Assembly (NCBI GenBank): GCA_035438985.1
Contig: DAORJK010000001.1
Coordinates: 310,001 to 374,000, forward strand
Length of the DNA: 64,000 nucleotides
From: UBA4408 sp002389785
GTDB lineage: Bacteria > Bacteroidota > Bacteroidia > UBA4408
Direction: 5' to 3'
Position 1 is the first letter of the stretch, and each line of letters begins with the position of its first letter. This document shows positions 35,318-44,147 of this stretch, in pieces. Position numbers and translations under genes: made by a program. The notes under the pieces are model-generated. The model was not told the DNA's origin. It did not search any database and saw only the letters and a program-made list of their open reading frames with translations.

Positions 35318-38026
35318 ATGAAAAAAATTATTTTACTCACACTGCTCCTTGCTTTATCTTTATTTAAAGCATCTCAAGCACAAAACTGCCAGGCCGGTTT
35401 TGGATATAGCTTGATGCCCGGTACCACTATTGTTGGATTTTATGATTCGAGTTATACCAATAGCGGCACTATCACAAATTATATCTGGTCTTTCGGTGAT
35501 AGTACTACCGGAAGCGGTATGAACCCGGTACACACCTATAGTTCAACAGGGTACTACTTTGTAACCCTAACCATTACCACTAGCACAGGTTGCACCAGTA
35601 CTACCTTTGATACAGTTCTAGTTGGTTTACCTTGTAATTTATTCGCAACCATTACCTATTCAAATTTTGTTCAAACCCTTACAGTTGCAGCTACAAATGG
35701 CACTGCGCCCTATACCTATTTATGGTCAAACGGAGGTACGGGTAGTTCCATTCAAGCATTAGCACCGGGTACCTATTGTGTAACTGTTACCGATGCCAAT
35801 GCCTGCAGTTACCAAACATGCTATCAAGTGATGTCAAATAATAACTGTTATGCCGAATTTACTTACAGCAGTACAATGGGATCACCAACAGTATATTTTT
35901 ACGATACAAGTTATGCTATTGGTGGAAGCGTTAGCAGCTACCTGTGGAATTTTGGAGACAACACTACCAGTACCTTGGCGAACCCAATACACACTTATCC
36001 GAATACCGGGACTTATGGTGTTACGCTAACTATATCCACAACAACAGGATGCACTAGTACTTATTATGACACTGTGTATGCTGGAGTGCAATTTTGTAAT
36101 TTATTTGCCTTTGCTACATTTAATCCTACAAGTTCAAGCTTAGATGTTCAAGCTTTTGGTGGAGCAGCCCCTTATACCTATATGTGGAATCCGGGTAATG
36201 GTTTGAGCAGTCCCATTGTTCCAAATCCAACAGTAAGTGTGAGTACTCCAACTACCTACTGCGTTATTATTACTGATATGATGGGTTGCACCTATCAAAC
36301 ATGCGCTACTGCATTGCCTGCTTCTACAGATACTATTTGCGGAAATGTTTTTAATGATGTGAATGGAAATGGAATACAAGATTCAACCGAATCAAGCGGC
36401 TATGGATACTTAACAGTGTATGGAAGTAATGGTCAATATAGTGCTACTGTTGATAGTATCACCGGACATTATTCATTAGCTGTACCAGCAGGTGTATACA
36501 CCATTTGGTTTTGCAACTGGGGGATGTTTACAAGCTTTACTGTTCCTACCAGCGATTCAGGATCATGTGCATATTACGACAGTGTTGTAGTTTCGGGTGG
36601 TGGTGTTCATTGCGGATACAATTTTGGATTACAATACAATGCTTCCTTTATTGAAGGAGATATTTTCTTTGATATAAATAACAATGGTGTTTTTGATTCA
36701 AACGAATCAGGCATCCCTTACCAAAGTGTACATGCAGGAAATTATTGGGGCTATACAAACCAAAACGGACATTACTCAATTACTGTGTTGCCTGGAACCT
36801 ATACTGTAGCTTATACGCCAAGTGGTAATTATGCAGGCTATACCGTTACTACGCCAACCAGCTATTCAGTTACCTTAGCTAACGGAGCAACTTCAGCGAA
36901 TAATAGTTTTGGATTGTACACCGTTCCGGGATCTACTAATTTAGCTGTAAGCTTAGTTCCACATACAACGGTTACATCAGGTTTTCCAGCATGGTACGAC
37001 ATTTATGTAAATAATATTGGTGCAAATCCAACATCGGCTACTTTAACCATGTATTACGATGCAGCACTAAACTTTACCAATGCTAATCCTGCGCAAGCCT
37101 CACACAATGCAGGTGCTCGTACAATCACTTGGAATGTTCCAACAATTAACCCTGGAAGCAGCCGCTCATTTCACGTAAATTTTGTTGCAGCATTAGGACT
37201 TACCTTAGGAGCAAGTACATTTGAATTTGTTGGAGTAACTGCCAATAGTGGAATAGATATTAATTTGAGCAATAATTCTGATACCTTACATCAGGTTGTA
37301 ACCGGTTCATGGGATCCTAATAACAAATTGGTTGTATCGAGCAATTACAGTGATCCAAACTATCAGGTTATTTCTAGTGTGAATCCAAATCAAACGATTG
37401 ATTATACCATTAATTTCCAAAATACAGGAACCGGTCCGGCTGTAAACATTACTGTACTCGATGAGTTGTCTGCCGATTTAGATGCGAACAGTTTCCAACT
37501 TTTAGGAACCAGCCACAATGCAACTGTAAGCAAAAATGGTAATCAATTGAGTTTCTTATTTGCAAATATTATGTTAGCTGATTCAAACAGCAATGAGCCT
37601 GCAAGTCATGGATATATTAACTTCAGAGTAAATGCCAATGCAGGTTTACTACCTGGACATAGCATACTCGACAAAGCCGATATTTATTTTGATTTTAACT
37701 CTCCGGTTGCCACCAACGATGCTACACTTTTATTGATAAATCCATTAAGCATTCTTGAAAGCAACACTGCAAATACAGCTTTTGTTAGCCCTAATCCGGT
37801 AAGCGATGAGTTTGTTTTAAATTTTGCAATGGAGAAAGCTTCGGATGTACGTTACACATTAAAAAACATCCAAGGCCAAATCATTGAAACTGTGCTATTG
37901 AAAAACCAGGTTGCAGGCACTACTGCGTTAAAGTTATCTTCTGCTCATTTAGCTGAAGGCCTTTATTTGCTAGAGCTGAACGATGGTAATAAAACTCAAA
38001 CAATTAAGTTGGTGAAAACAAAATAA
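35318..38026 (+). CDS. Large surface protein with PKD and SdrD-B-like domains and T9SS sorting domain
   Basis: With the ATG at 35318 the precursor is 902 aa with a signal peptide (ending SQAQ). In order: PKD domain 1 (WSFGDSTTGSGMNPVHTY); a SprB-type repeat (APYTYLWSNGG ... CVTVTDANAC); PKD 2 (LWNFGDNTTSTLANPIHTY); a second SprB-type repeat; two SdrD-B/CNA-B-like domains (GNVFNDVNGNGIQDSTES and GDIFFDINNNGVFDSNES, with calcium-loop-like DxNxNG); a DUF7619-type region (GSWDPNNKLV ... IDYTINFQNTGTGPA ... KADIYFDFNSPV); and a type A sorting domain (SPNPVSDEFVL ... LKNIQGQIIE). It is probably an adhesin or surface-layer protein; no enzyme domain is seen. Confidence 0.92.
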   Translation: MKKIILLTLLLALSLFKASQAQNCQAGFGYSLMPGTTIVGFYDSSYTNSGTITNYIWSFGDSTTGSGMNPVHTYSSTGYYFVTLTITTSTGCTSTTFDTVLVGLPCNLFATITYSNFVQTLTVAATNGTAPYTYLWSNGGTGSSIQALAPGTYCVTVTDANACSYQTCYQVMSNNNCYAEFTYSSTMGSPTVYFYDTSYAIGGSVSSYLWNFGDNTTSTLANPIHTYPNTGTYGVTLTISTTTGCTSTYYDTVYAGVQFCNLFAFATFNPTSSSLDVQAFGGAAPYTYMWNPGNGLSSPIVPNPTVSVSTPTTYCVIITDMMGCTYQTCATALPASTDTICGNVFNDVNGNGIQDSTESSGYGYLTVYGSNGQYSATVDSITGHYSLAVPAGVYTIWFCNWGMFTSFTVPTSDSGSCAYYDSVVVSGGGVHCGYNFGLQYNASFIEGDIFFDINNNGVFDSNESGIPYQSVHAGNYWGYTNQNGHYSITVLPGTYTVAYTPSGNYAGYTVTTPTSYSVTLANGATSANNSFGLYTVPGSTNLAVSLVPHTTVTSGFPAWYDIYVNNIGANPTSATLTMYYDAALNFTNANPAQASHNAGARTITWNVPTINPGSSRSFHVNFVAALGLTLGASTFEFVGVTANSGIDINLSNNSDTLHQVVTGSWDPNNKLVVSSNYSDPNYQVISSVNPNQTIDYTINFQNTGTGPAVNITVLDELSADLDANSFQLLGTSHNATVSKNGNQLSFLFANIMLADSNSNEPASHGYINFRVNANAGLLPGHSILDKADIYFDFNSPVATNDATLLLINPLSILESNTANTAFVSPNPVSDEFVLNFAMEKASDVRYTLKNIQGQIIETVLLKNQVAGTTALKLSSAHLAEGLYLLELNDGNKTQTIKLVKTK

Positions 38027-38048
38027 CCCAATTTGTGATTCACCTGTT

Positions 38049-38090
38049 ACCGGCTCGCACTCCATTAGGATCTGCGAGCCGGTTTTTTTT
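38049..38090 (+). terminator. Terminator after the PKD-domain gene
   Basis: An 11-bp GC-rich stem (38049-38059 with 38073-38083) followed by T8, 23 nt after the stop codon. Confidence 0.92.
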
Positions 38091-38164
38091 ATGAACTATC
38101 GAGCAGGGAGGCATTTTTATTTTTTTGTGAATTTCATATCCATGGAGTCCATTTTGACTATGCT

Positions 38165-38194
38165 CGTTTCAAATATTTAGCTATTTTTGAAACG
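38165..38194 (+). promoter_or_regulatory. eno: Dyad overlapping a possible eno promoter
   Basis: CGTTTCAAA (38165-38173) and TTTGAAACG (38186-38194) form a 9-bp perfect inverted repeat with a 12-nt spacer. The right arm overlaps TATTTTTG (38182-38189), a match to the -7 box; the nearest TTG (38154-38156) is 25 nt away, which is long. A regulator bound to the dyad would cover the promoter. The eno ATG is at 38223. Confidence 0.4.
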
Positions 38195-38222
38195 CTAAAA
38201 TTTCAACCTTCATTCCTGTTTT

Positions 38223-39512
38223 ATGAGTTACATATCCCACATCCATGCCCGTCAAATACTTGATTCCAGAGGGAATCCAACCATTGAGGTTGATGTAGTT
38301 ACCGATAACGGAGCACTCGGTCGTGCAGCTGTTCCATCGGGTGCATCTACCGGAACCCACGAAGCTGTTGAGTTACGTGATAATGACAAGAAAAAATATT
38401 TAGGTAAAGGTGTGCTCACAGCAGTTAATAATGTAAACACTGTAATTCAGGATGCCTTGATCGGTGCTTCTGTGTTTGAACAAAATTTAATTGATCAAAC
38501 CATGATTGAACTAGATGGCACTCCCAATAAAGGAAAACTCGGAGCAAATGCAATACTGGGTGTATCCTTAGCACTTGCTAAAGCTGCGGCTATTGAAAGC
38601 AATCAACCTTTATTTCGTTACGTTGGTGGGGTGAATGCGAATACGCTTCCCATTCCCATGATGAATATTATAAACGGAGGTTCGCATGCCGATAACAGCA
38701 TCGACTTTCAGGAATTTATGATTATGCCGGTTGGCGCCGAAAATTTTAGTACAGCCATCCGCATGGGAACAGAAGTCTTTCATCATTTAAAAAATGTGTT
38801 AAAATCAAAAGGGTATTCAACAAACGTTGGTGACGAAGGAGGATTTGCTCCAAATTTAAAATCCAATGAAGAAGCAATACAAGTTGTGATGCAGGCAATT
38901 GAAAAAGCAGGCTATAAACCGGGTGAAGACATATACATTGCCATGGATGCAGCTTCTTCTGAGTTTTATTTGGCAGATGAAAAAGTGTATCATTTTAAAA
39001 AATCAAGCGGCGAAAAACTATCTTCTTCAGACATGGTTTCTTTCTGGGCTGATTGGTGTAAAAAATATCCCCTAATTTCAATTGAAGATGGTTTTGCCGA
39101 AGATGATTGGGAAGGTTGGAAGAAACAAACAGAAGTACTGGGCGATAAAATTCAATTGGTGGGTGATGATTTATTTGTAACCAATGTTAACCGCTTAAAG
39201 CAAGGAATTGATAATTCAATTGCCAATTCTATACTTGTAAAAGTAAATCAAATTGGATCGCTTACCGAAACTATTAATGCTGTAAACATGGCCAATAACG
39301 CCAGCTACACTGCAGTTATGAGTCATCGCAGTGGTGAAACAGAAGATTCAACTATTGCTGATTTGGCTGTTGCTTTAAATACCGGACAAATTAAAACCGG
39401 ATCTGCATCTCGTTCCGACAGGATCGCAAAATACAATCAATTACTTCGTATTGAAGAGCTTTTGGGTAAGAGTGCCACTTATTTAGGAAAACAATTTAAA
39501 TACGCACGTTAG
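38223..39512 (+). CDS. eno: Enolase
   Basis: Enolase converts 2-phosphoglycerate to phosphoenolpyruvate. The 429-aa protein is full length: ARQILDSRGNPTIEVDV and AVPSGASTGTHEA at the start (mobile loop Ser and His), the metal ligands in AMDAASSEF, SIEDGFAEDDW and QLVGDDLFVTN, the catalytic Lys in ILVKVNQIGS, and the C-terminal signature SHRSGETEDSTIADLAVAL. It is followed 64 nt later by gltA on the same strand, so these two central carbon genes may share a transcript. Confidence 0.98.
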   Translation: MSYISHIHARQILDSRGNPTIEVDVVTDNGALGRAAVPSGASTGTHEAVELRDNDKKKYLGKGVLTAVNNVNTVIQDALIGASVFEQNLIDQTMIELDGTPNKGKLGANAILGVSLALAKAAAIESNQPLFRYVGGVNANTLPIPMMNIINGGSHADNSIDFQEFMIMPVGAENFSTAIRMGTEVFHHLKNVLKSKGYSTNVGDEGGFAPNLKSNEEAIQVVMQAIEKAGYKPGEDIYIAMDAASSEFYLADEKVYHFKKSSGEKLSSSDMVSFWADWCKKYPLISIEDGFAEDDWEGWKKQTEVLGDKIQLVGDDLFVTNVNRLKQGIDNSIANSILVKVNQIGSLTETINAVNMANNASYTAVMSHRSGETEDSTIADLAVALNTGQIKTGSASRSDRIAKYNQLLRIEELLGKSATYLGKQFKYAR

Positions 39513-39576
39513 TATTTACTTAAAGTAAAATAAAATTTATTCATTAAAATATCACACAAATAAAAGCACCGAAGAG

Positions 39577-40908
39577 ATGGCAGCAATGAAAGACACACTT
39601 AAGGAAAAATTCGCAGCAAAATTTCCTACCGTAGCAGCTGAAGTAAAATCGTTGGTTAAAGACCATGGAAGTTTTGTATTAGGCCAATATACTGTTGAAC
39701 AAGTATACCAAGGGATGAAAGGTATGTTGGGAATGGTTACCGAAACATCAAAATTGGATTCAGAAATTGGAATAAAATTCAGAGGATATTCTATTCCTGA
39801 ATTGCGTGAAAAACTTCCAAAAGCTCCGGGAGGTACAGAGCCACTGCCGGAAGGAATTTTTTATTTGATGTTGTTGGGCGAATTACCCAGCGTGCAAGAC
39901 GTTGTGGAATTAGGAAATAATTGGGCACGTAGAAGCAATGTTCCAAAACATGTTTTTGACATTATCGATAAAATGCCTTCCAATGCGCATCCAATGACCC
40001 AGTTTAGTGCTGCGATTATTGCCTTGCAAACCGAATCATTATTTTATTCAGCATACCGTAAAGGCATTAATAAGAAAGATTATTGGGATTACATGTATGA
40101 AGATTCCATGAATTTAATTTCCCGTTTGCCTCGTATTGCAGCTTATATTTATCGTCGTACTTACCACAATGGTGTACATATTGAACCGGATCACACACTT
40201 GATTGGGCAGCTAATTTTGCGCACATGTTGGGCTTCGAGCAATTTGACATGAAGCGTTTAATGCGTTTGTATTTGACAATACACGTAGATCATGAAGGAG
40301 GTAACGTTTCAGCACATGCTACGCATTTGGTGGGTTCTGCCTTAAGTGATGCGTATTATTCTTTTGCATCCGGAATGAATGGATTGGCGGGTCCTTTGCA
40401 TGGATTGGCAAATCAGGAAGTTGTTATTTGGTTGCAAAAATTGCGCGCCGACATAGGCGGAACTTTCCCTACTAAACAACAAATTGCCGAATATATACAG
40501 TCTACTTTAGCAGCCGGAAAAGTTGTACCCGGATATGGACATGCTGTATTGCGCAAAACCGATCCACGCTTTACCGCACAGCAAGAGTTTTACCGCACTT
40601 ACATTAAAAGCGATGAGTTGTGCGAAATTGTGCAAATGGTATATGAAGTAGCACCACCCATATTAGAATCAACCGGAAAAATTAAAAATCCTTGGCCCAA
40701 TGTGGATGCGCATTCAGGTGCTTTGCTGTTGCATTATGGTTTAAAAGAGTACGAATTTTATACAGTTATTTTTGGCGTATCGCGTGCATTAGGAGTATTG
40801 GCATCGCTTATTTGGGACCGTGCATTAGGCCATCCGCTGGAGCGACCAAGTTCAGATACAACCGAAGGTATTCGTAAAAAAGTTACTGCTGCGGCAGCTA
40901 GTAAATAA
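39577..40908 (+). CDS. gltA: Citrate synthase
   Basis: Citrate synthase condenses acetyl-CoA and oxaloacetate. The 443-aa protein belongs to the eukaryote-like (type I, mitochondrial-type) group rather than the E. coli allosteric type: GYSIPELREKLPKAPGG, LYLTIHVDHEGGNVSAHATHLVGSALSDAY with the catalytic His, GLAGPLHGLANQEV with the second His, and GYGHAVLRKTDPRF. The catalytic Asp lies in the PNVDAHSGALLLHYGL segment. The last 18 codons (from 40855) are repeated at 42819-42866, two kilobases downstream; see the repeats entered there. GAAGAG just before the ATG may be a weak ribosome site. Confidence 0.97.
   Translation: MAAMKDTLKEKFAAKFPTVAAEVKSLVKDHGSFVLGQYTVEQVYQGMKGMLGMVTETSKLDSEIGIKFRGYSIPELREKLPKAPGGTEPLPEGIFYLMLLGELPSVQDVVELGNNWARRSNVPKHVFDIIDKMPSNAHPMTQFSAAIIALQTESLFYSAYRKGINKKDYWDYMYEDSMNLISRLPRIAAYIYRRTYHNGVHIEPDHTLDWAANFAHMLGFEQFDMKRLMRLYLTIHVDHEGGNVSAHATHLVGSALSDAYYSFASGMNGLAGPLHGLANQEVVIWLQKLRADIGGTFPTKQQIAEYIQSTLAAGKVVPGYGHAVLRKTDPRFTAQQEFYRTYIKSDELCEIVQMVYEVAPPILESTGKIKNPWPNVDAHSGALLLHYGLKEYEFYTVIFGVSRALGVLASLIWDRALGHPLERPSSDTTEGIRKKVTAAAASK
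40855..40908 (+). repeat. gltA 3'-end repeat, copy A
   Basis: The first 38 nt of this interval (40855-40892) recur at 42819-42856 with one C/T difference, which is silent. Both copies then run, with a 6-nt length difference, into AAA TAA: copy A encodes DTTEGIRKKVTAAAASK-stop. Confidence 0.9.
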
Positions 40909-40930
40909 AAGAAACTATTTGTAAGAATAG

Positions 40931-40969
40931 AAAGGCTGTCTCATTTAGAGATGGCCTTTTGTTTTTTTA
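40931..40969 (+). terminator. Likely terminator after gltA
   Basis: AAAGGC (40931-40936) pairs with GCCTTT (40954-40959), and TCTC with GAGA inside it around a TG/TG mismatch. A T-rich tail (40957-40969) follows. Imperfect stem but well placed, 22 nt after the stop. Confidence 0.6.
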
Positions 40970-41120
40970 TAAAGATTGTAATACTTGCATTAATAAAATG
41001 AATTGTTTAGTTTCACAATAACAGTTCGTTAGCTTAGAAAAAATAGCATACAGCTATGATTGGTGGTGTTGATTTTATTAATTACTAAGAGTAAATCAGA
41101 CTTTTGGTTTCCTTAAAGTT

Positions 41121-42620
41121 ATGGAAAAAAACATAAATTCATTACTTATTTTTTTCTTTATTCCCTTACTCTGCTTATCACAAGGTATTAGTAACAATTG
41201 GTTAATTGGATATCAAAATATACCTGGAGGCATAGCTACATCCGGCAAAGCTGTTATTGATTTTAATAGTGGGCAAGCAGTTGTTTCACCTCAAGTTAGA
41301 AAAATGAGATTTAATGGTACTGAGGCTAATATTAGTGATAACAATGGAAATTTAATAATTAGCAGCAATGGAATTTGGGTTGCAAATGCTACCGGTGATA
41401 CTATGCAAAATGGTGGTGGCCTTAACCCCGCTATTCTAACTACAAATTATAACTCATCAGGTTATCCAGTTGTTGGAGCAAATATTATTTTACCATTTCC
41501 TGGAGATAGTATGAAATATATTTTATTTCATCAAGCTACTGACACCTTTCAATTAATAAGACCGGATTTATACTTCTCATTGATTGATATGGGGCTTGAC
41601 GGTGGATTAGGGGCGATCATACAAAAAAATATAAAAATTAATATACCAATGCTTGGCTGGGGATTAAGTGCCACAAAACATGCCAATGGCCGCGATTGGT
41701 GGTTAGTTGGAATACAGGATTCCAGTAGCACTTTATGGAAATTTTTGCTCACACCTAATGGAATTCAGACTGTTAATTATCAAACTTTTGCTTCAAATTT
41801 AACCTATTTGTATAGTTACTCTCAAACTTGCTTTTCTCCTGATGGCCAACATTTTGCATTTACATCCGGTAGATATAACTATCAAACACAACAAGTTACA
41901 ACATATTTAAGGCATTTTAATTTCGATAGGTGTACGGGAAATTTAAGTGAATTAACAAGTGTATTAATACCCGATATTTTTACATGTTGGGGGGTTTGTT
42001 ATTCGTCTAATTCGAATTACCTATATCTGGCTAGTAAACAAACTATTTATCAACTAAATATCAATGCAACCAATATTGCTTCTTCTATTGATACTGTTGC
42101 TGTTTATGATGGCTTTACAAGCCCACCTGGCAACTATTCAAATAAATTTTATACAATGTATTTAGCTGATGATGATAAAATTTATATTTCATCTGAAAGT
42201 AGTACACTTTCTTTGCATTATATCAATAAACCCGATAGTTCGGGTATTAGTTGTGATGTGCGACAGCATTCTTTGCCCATTCCTTGCTATCATTTTGTTA
42301 CTGTCCCTAATCATCCAAATTATTTTTTGGGTGCTGATACAGGAAGTGTCTGCGATACCCTGCTATCAATGAAGAATTCAGAATTCAGAATTCAGAATGA
42401 AAAAATAGCTGTGTTCCCGAATCCTGCAAGGGAGCAGTTTACAGTGTATCAATGGCAAGCTCATGAAAATTATTTTGTGCTTATTGATGCCATGGGCAAG
42501 GAGGTAATTCGTAAAAAAATTAGCGGTAAAGAAAGCATTATAAATACGGATGCTTTGCAGCAAGGAATTTATTTTTGGAGCTGTGCAAATCAGAGGGGGA
42601 AAATTAATGTGTTGAAATAA
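41121..42620 (+). CDS. Secreted T9SS type A protein, unknown function
   Basis: The 499-aa precursor has a signal peptide (about 1-20, ending CLSQ). The mid-part is a beta-propeller-like region of repeated strands (NNWLIGYQNIPGG, YSQTCFSPDGQHFAFTSG, DRCTGNLSELTSV, CWGVCYSSNSNYLYLASKQTIYQL), as in Bacteroidota proteins annotated only as T9SS sorting-domain proteins. The C-terminal sorting domain starts near IAVFPNPAREQF and ends QGIYFWSCANQRGKINVLK. The linker before it (KNSEFRIQNE) is encoded by a 7-bp tandem repeat. The gene lies between the two copies of the gltA 3' end, so it may be an inserted passenger. Confidence 0.82.
   Translation: MEKNINSLLIFFFIPLLCLSQGISNNWLIGYQNIPGGIATSGKAVIDFNSGQAVVSPQVRKMRFNGTEANISDNNGNLIISSNGIWVANATGDTMQNGGGLNPAILTTNYNSSGYPVVGANIILPFPGDSMKYILFHQATDTFQLIRPDLYFSLIDMGLDGGLGAIIQKNIKINIPMLGWGLSATKHANGRDWWLVGIQDSSSTLWKFLLTPNGIQTVNYQTFASNLTYLYSYSQTCFSPDGQHFAFTSGRYNYQTQQVTTYLRHFNFDRCTGNLSELTSVLIPDIFTCWGVCYSSNSNYLYLASKQTIYQLNINATNIASSIDTVAVYDGFTSPPGNYSNKFYTMYLADDDKIYISSESSTLSLHYINKPDSSGISCDVRQHSLPIPCYHFVTVPNHPNYFLGADTGSVCDTLLSMKNSEFRIQNEKIAVFPNPAREQFTVYQWQAHENYFVLIDAMGKEVIRKKISGKESIINTDALQQGIYFWSCANQRGKINVLK
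42374..42398 (+). repeat. 7-bp tandem repeat inside the T9SS gene
   Basis: Three full copies of GAATTCA (42374-42394) and a partial GAAT encode the linker NSEFRIQN ahead of the sorting domain. The unit length is not a multiple of three, so copies are read in shifting frames and copy-number change would cut off the sorting domain. Confidence 0.85.
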
Positions 42621-42763
42621 AAAATACCTTACTATAGGTTGGGAGTTTTGATATTAAATAAAAACAATAGGCCTGTTCAGCATTAGTATTTCTGTTTAAT
42701 GCAACGCTTTTACTATAAAGCCCGCAGGATTGAGAGCCTTATTAGAAATGGTATTTTTGTTTT

Positions 42764-42809
42764 ATGCGTTACAAACGCATATTTTGTTCATCCTCGTTGA
42801 AAACGAGGA
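42764..42809. repeat. Pair of adjacent hairpins, possible REP-like remnant
   Basis: ATGCGTT-ACA-AACGCAT (42764-42780) and TCCTCGTT-GAA-AACGAGGA (42791-42809) are two perfect short hairpins 10 nt apart, ending 9 nt before the second copy of the gltA end. Their GC-rich stems in AT-rich DNA resemble dispersed extragenic palindromes. Whether they recur elsewhere in the genome cannot be seen here. The rest of the 340-nt gap (42621-42763) shows no gene. Confidence 0.5.
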
Positions 42810-42818
42810 CGAGTGAGG

Positions 42819-42866
42819 GATACAACTGAAGGTATTCGTAAAAAAGTTACTGCTGCCTCCAAATAA
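42819..42866 (+). repeat. gltA 3'-end repeat, copy B (remnant)
   Basis: 42819-42856 matches 40855-40892 at 37 of 38 positions; the frame then continues as GCC TCC AAA TAA, encoding DTTEGIRKKVTAASK-stop, a sensible citrate synthase C-terminus two residues shorter than copy A. Upstream of 42819 the similarity stops abruptly. A good terminator follows 21 nt later, so this looks like the true or former end of a gltA transcription unit. Confidence 0.85.
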
Positions 42867-42887
42867 AACTTAATTACTTTGATTATG

Positions 42888-42921
42888 AAAACGCAATCGA
42901 TATTTTTGATTGCGTTTTTTT
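42888..42921 (+). terminator. Terminator behind the gltA remnant
   Basis: An 11-bp perfect stem (42888-42898 with 42908-42918), 9-nt loop, and a run of seven T. No complete gene ends just before it; it serves the gltA remnant. Confidence 0.88.
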
Positions 42922-42960
42922 ATTTATTCAAATTAATCTCTTTCATTAAAACTCCTTACA

Positions 42961-44025
42961 GTGAATCAAAACCCATCCGGTCAATTTATAAGTAAGCGCT
43001 CTTTGTTAAAAATACTTACCGTGAGCACCATACTGTTTTTTGGAATACTCGTTTTGTATTCACTCAAAGAGTTTATTGATGCGGCTCTTGGTGCAGTTAT
43101 CATTTATGTGCTGTTTCGACCAATGATGCGCTGGCTCACCGAAATAAAAAAATGGAAAGCTACTTACGCTACTTTACTCATCTTTTTTATCACCTTTATA
43201 AGTGTCTTAGCTCCTGCATTTTTAATAGCTAGTTTACTGATTCCAAAGTTTAGTTTGTTTTTTAATGACGATTCGTTTCTGGTTCAATTTTTACACACTA
43301 GCGATTTATACTTAAAATCGAACCTTGGAGTTGACCTATTAGCTGCCGAAAACATCAGCAAAATTCAAGGTACAGTTACCACCGAAATTGCAGATTTATT
43401 GGGACAAACTTTTTCCATTTTTGGAGATATCATTTTGATGTATTTCGTTTTGTACTTCATGCTTATCAATGTAAATAAGTTAGAAGATGGCATCGAAAAA
43501 CTACTTCCCATGTCGAAGTCGAATCTCGATAAATTTGGTGCAGAACTTAAATCAATGACCATTAGCAATGTTATTGGTTCTCCTCTATTAGCCATATTTC
43601 AAGGGGTTATAGCTTCGCTTGGATTTTGGATTTTTGGATTACCCGATCCGGTGTTTTGGGGAATGATGGCAGGCGTTTTTTCGTTTATACCCTTTATCGG
43701 CTCAGCTATTATTTGGGTGCCGGCAGCCATCTTTCAATTGAGCAATGGTCTTGTTTGGCAAGGTGTAGCAATTGTTATTTTCGGACTTGCAGTAATATCT
43801 ACTATCGACAATGTGTTTCGATTTGTTTTCCAAAAAAAGTTTGCCGATGTACATCCCATGGTTACTGTTTTTGGAATTATTTTGGGCTTGCAACTTTTTG
43901 GACTACCCGGATTTATTTTTGGACCATTACTGATTTCCTGGTTACTAATATTAATCAGAATATACCGAGAAGAATACATCGCAAACGGAAGCACTTCTTC
44001 TAGTGATATCCCATCAGAAGAATAA
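42961..44025 (+). CDS. AI-2E family transporter (PerM/YdiK type)
   Basis: The 354-aa membrane protein has about eight helices. The family pattern is visible: two N-terminal helices (ILFFGILVLYSLKEFIDAALGAVIIYVLFRP), a soluble middle (about 105-150), then SPLLAIFQGVIASLGFWIFGLPDPVFWGMMAGVFSFIPFIGSAIIW-like segments and GLPGFIFGPLLISWLLIL at the end. Members have been linked to autoinducer-2 export or Na+(Li+)/H+ antiport; the substrate here is unknown. The start is GTG at 42961, 40 nt after the terminator of the gltA remnant. Confidence 0.9.
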   Translation: MNQNPSGQFISKRSLLKILTVSTILFFGILVLYSLKEFIDAALGAVIIYVLFRPMMRWLTEIKKWKATYATLLIFFITFISVLAPAFLIASLLIPKFSLFFNDDSFLVQFLHTSDLYLKSNLGVDLLAAENISKIQGTVTTEIADLLGQTFSIFGDIILMYFVLYFMLINVNKLEDGIEKLLPMSKSNLDKFGAELKSMTISNVIGSPLLAIFQGVIASLGFWIFGLPDPVFWGMMAGVFSFIPFIGSAIIWVPAAIFQLSNGLVWQGVAIVIFGLAVISTIDNVFRFVFQKKFADVHPMVTVFGIILGLQLFGLPGFIFGPLLISWLLILIRIYREEYIANGSTSSSDIPSEE

Positions 44026-44147
44026 TCCTTTTAAGCATTAGTTAATTCACGTTACTGTTGCTTGAAAAGCTTGGTATTAGAATGCTACCTTAACTTTCTA
44101 ATACGTTCGTTTATTCCATCTTAAAATCAGAAAAACTACTCGTTTAT

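Noticed and set aside
42374..42398. Tandem repeat as a CRISPR-like array
   Set aside because: The unit is 7 bp without spacers and lies inside a coding frame.
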